This document shows positions 1 through 5,384 of a DNA stretch of 10,040 nt, piece by piece. Position 1 is the first letter of the stretch, and the number at the start of each line of letters is the position of its first letter. The stretch comes from CAZKMQ01 sp964554065 (GTDB taxonomy: Bacteria > Patescibacteriota > Patescibacteriia > Magasanikbacterales > JBBTQS01): the NCBI GenBank assembly GCA_964554065.1, contig CAZKMQ010000028.1:1-10040 (forward strand), in the 5' to 3' direction. The notes beneath the pieces are model-generated. The model did no database searches and was not told the DNA's origin. It worked only from the letters and a program-made list of their open reading frames with translations. Position numbers and translations under genes: made by a program.

Positions 1-1
1 T

Positions 2-325
2 ACTCATGAACCAACCGGTGTTGTAGTTTCTTGCCAAGACGAACGCTCCCAAACGCAAAACAAAATTAAAGCAATGAACATTATGCGTGCGCGTTTGTTT
101 GAATTACAACAGGCTGAACAAAAAGCTGAACTTGATGCAAAACGCAAAAGCCAAATCGGAACTGGTGACCGCAGTGAAAAAATACGCACATACAATTTTC
201 CACAAGATCGCGTGACTGATCATCGCATAAAGGAAAGTTGGAATAACATTCCCGGAATCTTAGACGGCGACATTGATCCAATCATTACTAAGATGCGAGA
301 AGTAGTGTATGCCCAAAACACCTAA
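2..325 (+). CDS. prfA: Peptide chain release factor 1, C-terminal part (5' end outside window)
   Basis: Release factor 1 reads UAA and UAG in the ribosomal A site and triggers peptide release. The frame is open from the window edge, so only the last 107 residues are seen; the PxT reading motif and the GGQ loop lie upstream. The fragment opens with THEPTGVVVSCQDERSQ, the segment directly after GGQ in class I release factors. It continues with the coiled linker (ERSQTQNKIKAM) and the block IGTGDRSEKIRTYNFPQ followed by RVTDHRI, which is nearly invariant in bacterial RF1/RF2. RF1 is preferred over RF2 because of the downstream prmC and the overall match to RF1 C-termini, but the deciding PxT motif is not visible. 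The stop codon lies inside prmC (17-base overlap), which suggests translational coupling of the factor and its modifying enzyme. Confidence 0.95.
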   Translation, partial: THEPTGVVVSCQDERSQTQNKIKAMNIMRARLFELQQAEQKAELDAKRKSQIGTGDRSEKIRTYNFPQDRVTDHRIKESWNNIPGILDGDIDPIITKMREVVYAQNT

Positions 326-953
326 ACCCATTGCCTACATACTCGAGCGCAAAAATTTCTTTGGGCTTTCTTTTATTGTTGATGAGCGTGTTCTGATTCC
401 TCGGCCAGAAACAGAGATGATGGTTGAGCGTGCGCTGAAGATTTTGAAAACAAAGCCACATTATGTAATCGACGTTGGCACTGGATCAGGATGCATAGCA
501 ATTAGTGTCGCAAAAAATTCTCCTGAAACGCTCATCACCGCGATTGATATTTCTGCTGACGCGCTTGAGGTTGCAAAACAAAATGCGAAGCGCCATAAAG
601 TTGAAATTAATTTTGTGCACAGCGACCTTCTTGAATCAGTTACCTTACCAAAAACTGATTTGCCATTTTTGTTTCTTATGAATCTACCCTATTTGTCAGA
701 CACGCATTGGGACGAAGCGCAGGAAAGTGTAAAACAATTTGAGCCAACGATCGCTTTGCGCGGTGGAAAAAATGGTTTGGATATTTATCGGAAAATTTTT
801 AAACAAATTAAACATCTCGTCCACCCAAGTACGTTGTTATGTGAAGCACATGATGATCAGATGAAAGCACTTGCACAACTTGTAAAAAACGAAAAAACAC
901 ATAACGATTTTTCTGGGCAGAAGCGGGTAATCGAGTGTACTGGTAATTTTTGA
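309..953 (+). CDS. prmC: Release factor glutamine methyltransferase, short form without N-terminal domain
   Basis: PrmC (HemK) methylates the glutamine of the GGQ motif in RF1/RF2 using S-adenosylmethionine, which raises termination efficiency. The 214-residue protein begins at the family's linker hairpin (PIAYILERKNFFGLSF) and the hallmark LIPRPETE (29-36). The SAM-binding motif I is DVGTGSGC (55-62), the acidic end of strand 2 is AIDIS (78-82), and the substrate-glutamine motif is NLPY (125-128), where most relatives have NPPY. Usual family length is about 280 residues; the missing part is the N-terminal helical domain that contacts the release factor. This is not a start-site error, because an in-frame TAG lies at 303-305, two codons before the ATG. 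It overlaps prfA by 17 bases, the classic prfA-prmC pair. Confidence 0.93.
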   Translation: MPKTPKPIAYILERKNFFGLSFIVDERVLIPRPETEMMVERALKILKTKPHYVIDVGTGSGCIAISVAKNSPETLITAIDISADALEVAKQNAKRHKVEINFVHSDLLESVTLPKTDLPFLFLMNLPYLSDTHWDEAQESVKQFEPTIALRGGKNGLDIYRKIFKQIKHLVHPSTLLCEAHDDQMKALAQLVKNEKTHNDFSGQKRVIECTGNF

Positions 954-1006
954 AAATATACGTATACTAAACATGCAATACGCTAATTTAATTACACAAA
1001 AATAAT

Positions 1007-1321
1007 ATGCGTGGTGAAAAAAGAGAAAATCCAGAATTACAACAAGTTCGTGCAGATATATCTGCAGTGCTTGAGACGCCGGATGGGGCAAACGAGAAAT
1101 TGACCATATCAATCAAGGAAATAACTCCTGAAGGCGGAAAACTGAGTGTGCATAGCAGTGGTGATGATGTTGAGAGTTATGAAAACAGATTAGCAGAACT
1201 TCAAGATCGCTTTTCTGAAAAAGGATATACCCTTACTGAAGGAAGAATAGGCGATGCAAAACCCGAAGGAAGCAATAAGGAATATCTTGATTATTGGGAA
1301 ATTGAAAAGACAAAATCATAA
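1007..1321 (+). CDS. Hypothetical 104-aa acidic protein
   Basis: I do not recognise this family. The 104-residue product is soluble and rich in Glu, Lys and Ser. It has no cysteine, no signal peptide and no membrane segment. A region that looks like beta strands (about 15-50, including KLTISIKEI and GKLSVHSSG) precedes a probable helix (ESYENRLAELQDRFSEKG, about 56-73) and a C-terminal part ending in YWEIEKTKS. The start ATG follows an A/T-rich 53-base gap after prmC with no Shine-Dalgarno match. The next gene begins 19 bases after the stop. The coding call rests on length, plausible amino-acid composition and fit with neighbouring genes on the same strand. Confidence 0.7.
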   Translation: MRGEKRENPELQQVRADISAVLETPDGANEKLTISIKEITPEGGKLSVHSSGDDVESYENRLAELQDRFSEKGYTLTEGRIGDAKPEGSNKEYLDYWEIEKTKS

Positions 1322-1340
1322 ACAGAACGTGCTTTTAAAT

Positions 1341-2072
1341 ATGAACTGGCACACATCCCAAAAATGTGCACTGCTCATGCTCAGTGCAGTATTTGTTATC
1401 GGTGCAGCACTAATCACATCCAATATCTTCTATAACGAAGATCAGCTGGAAAAATCTATCACACATAATACTGGCGACTATGTGGTACTTTTGCACGGTC
1501 TTGGTCGATCATCGCTTTCCATGCAAAAACTCGGCGTTCACCTTGCTGATCGTGGGTTTAAAGTAATCAACGTAGATTACCCCACCACAAGTGATACCAT
1601 AGAAAATCTTTCGGCCGACTACCTACACGTCGGACTTGAAGAAAATTATACTGACCGAGATAAGAAAATCAACTTCGTAACTCACTCAATGGGCGGAATT
1701 GTAACGAGGTATTATCTTGCGACTAATAAGCTTGAAAACGTGCACCGCGTAGTAATGCTCGCTCCGCCAAATCAAGGAAGTACTGATGCAGATCGATGGT
1801 CAGAGATTAATTCGGTAAATCAAATCGTTGGGCCAGCATTGCAGCAACTTACTACGCATGAAAAAAGTTTTGTAAATACGATTGAAGATAAAAGTACGGA
1901 TCACGAAATTGGTGTTTTGGCCGGTGAATATGATTTCACTGTGCGCACAGAAGAAGCGCAGCTTTCAACGCTTAAAGATTTCAAGATTGTACCAACGGAG
2001 CACTCTTTTATCATGTTCTCAGATACAGTGATCAAAGCAGTTGGCAATTTCTTGGAAACCGGAGTATTCTAA
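1341..2072 (+). CDS. Membrane-anchored alpha/beta hydrolase (lipase/esterase-like)
   Basis: Predicted serine hydrolase of the alpha/beta fold, in the lipase/PGAP1-like group (COG1075 type), probably cleaving an ester outside the membrane; the substrate is unknown. With the start at 1341 the protein has 243 residues. Residues 9-31 form one hydrophobic segment (LLMLSAVFVIGAALITSNIF), a signal anchor with no lipobox Cys. The oxyanion region is LLHGLGRS (50-57), the nucleophile elbow THSMGG carries Ser116, the acid is Asp198 in GEYDFT, and the base is His221 in TEHSF. The triad is therefore complete and in normal order. The frame is open back to 1254, but that longer form overlaps the previous gene by 68 bases and would put about 30 polar residues before the anchor, so 1341 is preferred. 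Confidence 0.85.
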   Translation: MNWHTSQKCALLMLSAVFVIGAALITSNIFYNEDQLEKSITHNTGDYVVLLHGLGRSSLSMQKLGVHLADRGFKVINVDYPTTSDTIENLSADYLHVGLEENYTDRDKKINFVTHSMGGIVTRYYLATNKLENVHRVVMLAPPNQGSTDADRWSEINSVNQIVGPALQQLTTHEKSFVNTIEDKSTDHEIGVLAGEYDFTVRTEEAQLSTLKDFKIVPTEHSFIMFSDTVIKAVGNFLETGVF

Positions 2073-2105
2073 ACAAAAGAAGATAACAAAATAATTGGTT
2101 TTTAT

Positions 2106-2291
2106 ATGAAAACACTCACATGTGATTTGTGCGATACTACAGCTCAAGGTGAAACATTTGAAGAATGGATGGAGGCTCTTAAGCCACACTATATGAACGC
2201 GCATGCTGATGTTATGAGCGATCCAACAAAAACTAAGGAAGATCTAACGCAATGGATGGTAGAGAATAAAAATAGATTTGACACAGCATAA
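2106..2291 (+). CDS. 61-aa Cys2His2-type mini-protein (DUF1059-like)
   Basis: Small soluble protein with a Cys-x2-Cys pair (C6, C9) near the N-terminus, a predicted helix (FEEWMEALKPHYMNAH) and a His-x4-His pair (H28, H33). This spacing would bind one zinc in a classical zinc-finger arrangement. The layout of Cys-rich start, aromatic-acidic helix and two histidines resembles the DUF1059 family of small predicted metal-binding proteins, though I rate that only as similarity. The C-terminal half (34-61) is a polar helix with a Trp. It lies 33 bases after the hydrolase gene and 12 bases before the next gene, so it is probably cotranscribed. No function can be assigned. Confidence 0.72.
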   Translation: MKTLTCDLCDTTAQGETFEEWMEALKPHYMNAHADVMSDPTKTKEDLTQWMVENKNRFDTA

Positions 2292-2303
2292 TTAAAGAAT
2301 CCT

Positions 2304-2858
2304 ATGCCAAACCCTGAGCAAATGGAAAAATCCTGCCAGCACTGCGGCGCCCCGTCATACGCTGGTTGCAAATGTGCAGAAACAAATGAGCAATCACCAG
2401 AAAATAAGGAAGGAGAAGCTTATGGAAATTTCATTGTGGAAACACAATTACACAGTACAGCAGAAGATGGAGAGCAAATTTTTAACTCTACATTTGAAGC
2501 AAAAGACGGAGACCCAAATGAAGAAAAGAGCCAAATAATGTATTCCACTTCACCTGATTCACCTGGAGCAACGATTAAGCTAATGGAAAGCAAAAAACCG
2601 GGACATAATGTTGGTCAAACAATGATTGATTTTCTAATTGATCGTCACGGTCAAGTCACCACAGGAAAAACTGGAGACAGAATATCTCACTCTGCAGGAC
2701 ATATGCTTTGGAAAATGAAAGAAAGCGGAAAATTTAATGTTGAAAAAACTGATATCAAATCTGGTGGTATTAATATGGGGTATGGATACAAAAGAATAAA
2801 AGGTAAAAAAAGTGTTGACAAAAGAAACCATTACAAAATCACAAGGCGTGATGAATAA
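2304..2858 (+). CDS. 184-aa protein with N-terminal Cys cluster and possible GNAT-like C-terminal part
   Basis: Unrecognised soluble protein. Residues 11-24 hold four cysteines in the order CxxC-x7-CxC (C11, C14, C22, C24), a likely small zinc knuckle. A low-complexity acidic linker (25-40) follows. The middle (41-95) looks beta-rich. Residues about 99-146 (GHNVGQTMIDFLIDRHGQV, then ISHSAGHMLWKMKESGKFNV) resemble the end of a GNAT acetyltransferase fold: a G-x-G-type loop starting a helix, a strand, then a helix ending in 'LWKxLxxxGxF'. The usual Q/RxxGxG/A acetyl-CoA loop is not clear, so this is a weak inference. The tail (163-184) is strongly basic. M1 at 2304 or M7 at 2322 could be the start; both keep the Cys cluster. 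Confidence 0.72.
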   Translation: MPNPEQMEKSCQHCGAPSYAGCKCAETNEQSPENKEGEAYGNFIVETQLHSTAEDGEQIFNSTFEAKDGDPNEEKSQIMYSTSPDSPGATIKLMESKKPGHNVGQTMIDFLIDRHGQVTTGKTGDRISHSAGHMLWKMKESGKFNVEKTDIKSGGINMGYGYKRIKGKKSVDKRNHYKITRRDE

Positions 2859-2890
2859 GTGTAAAATCATAATTAACTATTTTTGAATAT

Positions 2891-3064
2891 ATGAAAAAAA
2901 CAGAACGCACACCAGAACACGAAGAAATGAAAAAAATTGAAATAACAAAACAGCGTGATAAAGACAAAAAGGAAGGACATGAACAAGAAGAAACTGTAGA
3001 CGATGTAATCAAAAATACAAAAGACCAAATAGAAGCAACGATTAATACTTCAGAAGACAAGTAG
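2891..3064 (+). CDS. 57-aa highly charged protein
   Basis: A short frame from ATG (2891) to TAG (3062-3064). The product has no leucine, no cysteine and no aromatic residue; Lys, Glu, Asp, Gln and Thr dominate. It is probably disordered or a lone charged helix (KKIEITKQRDKDKKEGHEQE). It fits between neighbours on the same strand: 32 bases after the 184-aa gene and 29 bases before the membrane-protein gene. The preceding bases read 'gaatat', like other starts in the window. No frame on the other strand looks better. Small Lys/Glu-rich proteins are common in compact genomes, but no function is known to me, and the biased composition could also arise in AT-rich non-coding DNA, hence the modest confidence. 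Confidence 0.55.
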   Translation: MKKTERTPEHEEMKKIEITKQRDKDKKEGHEQEETVDDVIKNTKDQIEATINTSEDK

Positions 3065-3071
3065 AATATAG

Positions 3072-3077
3072 TATAAT
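3072..3077 (+). promoter_or_regulatory. Candidate -10 box (TATAAT)
   Basis: A perfect TATAAT lies 16 bases before the ATG of the membrane-protein gene at 3094 and just after the stop of the 57-aa gene. A weak -35 match (TTCAGA, 3049-3054) sits at a 17-base spacing. If used, the transcript would have a leader of only about 8-10 bases. The DNA here is so AT-rich that a chance match is possible. Confidence 0.35.
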
Positions 3078-3093
3078 ATAAGAAACGTATTCT

Positions 3094-3816
3094 ATGCTCT
3101 ATATTGTAACCGTTGCAATTTTTATACTCCTGTCTGTTCTCTACTACTTCCAATCATTTGGCGAAATAGCGAACTATCAAATCCTACTCACGATCTCGAC
3201 ATTCTTGTTTTCAATTTTCACTGGTTTTTTTATTTCACGACAAGGCAAACGTTATAGCGAAATCCGAAATCAAATTACACAGTTTGATGGCAGTCTCTCT
3301 AACATTTACCGCCAATGTGGTCACCTTGGTAAATCACTGCAAAATTCAGTCAAAAAAATCATTAAAAAACACTACACAGATATTTTGAAAAACCATGCAT
3401 GGGATTACAACTTCACGCACAAATCAAACACAATCACCGGCATTCATAACGCAATTGAAAAGACAGCCGGCAAAAAGTCTCTACCTTCAATACAGCACCT
3501 TGCAGTATCGCAAATTCTTGGAACACTGGGCGATCTACAAACCATCAGGAAGAACATGATCTCACTGCACAACGAACGTATCCCAATATTTCAATGGGTC
3601 CCGCTAGTATTTCTCGCTGTCGTACTATTTGCAACACTGTCAGTGCTTCCTTCATCCGGGCTGCTTTACCACGCAATCATGAAAGGAGCATTCGCAAGTG
3701 CCATAATCTTCGTATTTATCCTTCTAAGAAAATTCGATAAGCTAGACTTCTTCGAACCCACCATGGGTGAAGACTCAGCTGAGGATGTACTCAATATTTT
3801 TGCTGGAAAAAAATAA
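3094..3816 (+). CDS. Four-helix membrane protein, DUF4239-like (bestrophin-like)
   Basis: Integral membrane protein of 240 residues with membrane segments at about 2-19, 28-48, 166-186 and 195-212. The two pairs flank a soluble, mostly helical domain (about 50-160) rich in basic residues. The layout of two helices, a cytosolic domain and two helices, plus the conserved stretch before the third helix (IRKNMISLHNERIPIFQW, where an Arg/Glu-rich helix leads into IPxxxW), is that of DUF4239, a bestrophin-like family of unknown and possibly channel-like function. The C-terminal tail (213-240) is acidic and ends with EDVLNIFAGKK. The family call rests on topology and this motif only. It is preceded by a TATAAT box and is followed by 86 bases without a gene. 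Confidence 0.75.
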   Translation: MLYIVTVAIFILLSVLYYFQSFGEIANYQILLTISTFLFSIFTGFFISRQGKRYSEIRNQITQFDGSLSNIYRQCGHLGKSLQNSVKKIIKKHYTDILKNHAWDYNFTHKSNTITGIHNAIEKTAGKKSLPSIQHLAVSQILGTLGDLQTIRKNMISLHNERIPIFQWVPLVFLAVVLFATLSVLPSSGLLYHAIMKGAFASAIIFVFILLRKFDKLDFFEPTMGEDSAEDVLNIFAGKK

Positions 3817-3902
3817 CTGCACCAACCTTTTACACAAGCCAAATAGACAATCACCTACTCTTTATTGTATCGTAATAGTATTATTCATAATCAAAACTAT
3901 CT

Positions 3903-4106
3903 ATGGGTGTTGAATCAATGGGACCTATTGATCCAAGAGAATCTTCTGCAAAAATTGCTCAAGCAGCACGTGAAGCAGAAAGTGCAAGTATGGAAGATGG
4001 TAAGTGCTCTTCTTGTGGCGCAGAAAACCGCGATATCGCCAGGTTCTGCGCTCAGTGCGGCAATACATTTATGTCTGGTGAACAAATTGAAGCACTAGAA
4101 AGCTAA
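3903..4106 (+). CDS. 67-aa zinc-ribbon protein
   Basis: Small protein with a helical, Ala/Glu-rich N-terminal half (about 10-30) and a C-terminal zinc ribbon. The ribbon is CSSCGAENRDIARFCAQCG: two CxxC knuckles (C35/C38 and C49/C52) separated by ten residues, the pattern of the short zinc_ribbon family found at the ends of many bacterial proteins. The phrase 'ARFCxxCG' is typical. There is no membrane segment, unlike many zinc-ribbon proteins of this type. A different start (M6 at 3918) is possible. The gene stands alone, with an 86-base gap before it and a strong hairpin just after it. A protein-interaction or nucleic-acid-binding role is only a guess. Confidence 0.75.
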   Translation: MGVESMGPIDPRESSAKIAQAAREAESASMEDGKCSSCGAENRDIARFCAQCGNTFMSGEQIEALES

Positions 4107-4114
4107 AATACTAA

Positions 4115-4164
4115 GGACATCTCGGCACCGGATTTAAAGATTAATTCTGGTGCCAAGACTGTCT
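4115..4164 (+). other. Long imperfect hairpin, possible terminator or structured RNA
   Basis: The arms 4115-4132 and 4146-4164 pair almost fully. The core GGCACCGGA (4124-4132) matches TCTGGTGCC (4146-4154) with one G-U pair. An outer stem pairs GGACA (4115-4119) with TGTCT (4160-4164) and TCT (4120-4122) with AGA (4156-4158); between them lie one C/A mismatch (4123/4155) and a bulged C (4159). The loop region TTTAA-AGA-TTAA can close four more pairs. No T-run follows, so it is not a classical intrinsic terminator. It lies between a stop (4106) and the next start (4191) and may end the accessory transcript, stabilise an mRNA end or act in the leader of the methyltransferase operon. Confidence 0.6.
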
Positions 4165-4190
4165 GAAAAGTGCATTTTCTACACTGACCC

Positions 4191-4958
4191 ATGGATAAAG
4201 CAATACGAAATTATCTCACGAATCTCAATTCCTCTCAACAAAAAGAAGAGGATTTTTTTGCTAGTGACAAATCAATGTGTTCAGTGCAAGAACTCCACAA
4301 GCAAGTGTTGTGGAAATGTCGATCAATCTGGTTGCTTGAGGAAATACTTACCACCTATGACATACAATTTTCCGGCAATGTACTTGAACTAGCTGGTGGC
4401 TATGGCGTACATGCAAACTATATAAAATCTCGCTTTGGCGACGCAGTACGGCTGCATTATTCAGACAGTTCACGCACGGCAGTTGAGCATAGCCAGAGGT
4501 TTGAAGAATTTTTTGATGTTTCGCTCGATGAAAAATGGATTTGCGAAGCTGAAACTATCCCAGCCCAAGACAATACGTTCGATCACATTTATTTTTTTGC
4601 TAGTTTTCATCATATTCAGGACCCAGAAAAAAGCATTAGCGAATGCTACCGCACACTCAAGCCTGGCGGCAAACTCTATCTACTACTTGAACCGTCCAGC
4701 CCGAGGTTTTTGAAAAAAGCATACAACCAACATAGTAAGCGCGATGGTATTGAGGAAAAAAACTACACCCGTGCAGAATACAACAATTTTCTCAAAACAA
4801 AATTCTCTACAATCGAGCGACACAATTTTACTAGAAATTACAATCGAGAATCCAGGCGTGCACTCCGATACTACGCACTGATTTCCAAACTTCCCAACTG
4901 GCTAGTGAATTTTCTTCCTTGCTCGCAAGTAATTATCGCAACCAAAACATCTTCTTGA
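4191..4958 (+). CDS. Class I SAM-dependent methyltransferase (Methyltransf_11 type)
   Basis: Predicted methyltransferase of 255 residues with a Rossmann-like SAM-binding core. Motif I is VLELAGGYG (64-72), the acidic residue after strand 2 is Asp92 (LHYSDSS), and motif III/IV is FDHIYFFASFHHI (130-142), followed by a helix and the post-motif LKPGGKLYLLLEPSSP (156-171). This is the normal order for Methyltransf_11, a group that includes many small-molecule, lipid and sugar methyltransferases. The N-terminal 60 residues are helical and the C-terminal 80 are basic and aromatic (NFTRNYNRESRRALRYYAL), perhaps for substrate binding. There is no signal peptide. The substrate cannot be told from sequence. 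The stop is six bases before the DUF1801 gene, so they are probably cotranscribed. Confidence 0.87.
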   Translation: MDKAIRNYLTNLNSSQQKEEDFFASDKSMCSVQELHKQVLWKCRSIWLLEEILTTYDIQFSGNVLELAGGYGVHANYIKSRFGDAVRLHYSDSSRTAVEHSQRFEEFFDVSLDEKWICEAETIPAQDNTFDHIYFFASFHHIQDPEKSISECYRTLKPGGKLYLLLEPSSPRFLKKAYNQHSKRDGIEEKNYTRAEYNNFLKTKFSTIERHNFTRNYNRESRRALRYYALISKLPNWLVNFLPCSQVIIATKTSS

Positions 4959-4964
4959 CACAAT

Positions 4965-5384
4965 ATGCCAAAAGCAAATAAAACTCAAAAAACCACAGCA
5001 AGTGTTTCTGCATTCTTGAACAGTATTGAAGATGATCAAAAACGCACAGATTGCAAAGCTATTGCCAAAATCATGCAAACAATCACTGGCCACAAACCAA
5101 AGATGTGGGGCACGAGCATGGTTGGGTTTGATAGCTACCACTATGTGGGCAAGTCGGGGCGCGAAGGTGACTGGTTTTGTATTGGATTCTCGCCACGCAA
5201 AGCAAACATAACGGTTTATATTATGCCAGGATACCAAGACTTCGGTAACCTAATGAAAAAACTTGGGCCGCACTCAACTGGTAAAAGCTGTTTGTATTTC
5301 AAACGCCTAAGCGACCTTGACCCACCGACTTTAAAGAAAATTATTGCAAAGGGTTATCGCGATTTGAAAAAAATGTATCCATGA
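4965..5384 (+). CDS. DUF1801 domain protein (YdhG-like)
   Basis: A 139-residue single-domain protein of the DUF1801/YdhG-like fold. Visible family features are the N-terminal helix (VSAFLNSIEDDQKRTDCKAI), the segment ITGHKPKMWGTSMVGFDSYHY (80 bases after the helix in most members, here about 41-60), the strand WFCIGFSPRKANITVYIMPG (about 69-88), and the closing part GKSCLYFKRLSDLD with a final helix (about 105-135). The length is typical. Some members are described as iron-chaperone-like, but the biochemical role of this branch is not settled. It sits tightly between the methyltransferase and the amidohydrolase. Its TGA overlaps the next ATG (ATGA at 5381-5384), a sign of coupled translation. 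Confidence 0.9.
   Translation: MPKANKTQKTTASVSAFLNSIEDDQKRTDCKAIAKIMQTITGHKPKMWGTSMVGFDSYHYVGKSGREGDWFCIGFSPRKANITVYIMPGYQDFGNLMKKLGPHSTGKSCLYFKRLSDLDPPTLKKIIAKGYRDLKKMYP

Noticed and set aside
957..966. Ten-base palindrome TATACGTATA with an overlapping TATACT (963-968) before the 104-aa gene
   Set aside because: It could be a promoter or operator, but no -35 element fits and such short A/T palindromes are expected by chance in this DNA.
1254..1340. Longer N-terminus for the alpha/beta hydrolase
   Set aside because: It would overlap the 104-aa gene by 68 bases and put polar residues before the membrane anchor.
2839..3153. 104-codon open frame on the minus strand with Ser/Phe/Ile-rich product
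   Set aside because: It lies opposite the 57-aa gene and the start of the membrane-protein gene. Its Ser/Phe/Ile-rich product is what the complement of Lys/Glu-rich DNA gives.
4955..4960. Perfect -35-like TTGACA before the DUF1801 gene
   Set aside because: It overlaps the methyltransferase stop; a matching -10 would fall inside the DUF1801 coding region and none is convincing.
4902..5237. 111-codon open frame on the minus strand
   Set aside because: It is opposite the well-supported DUF1801 gene and its product shows no recognisable domain.
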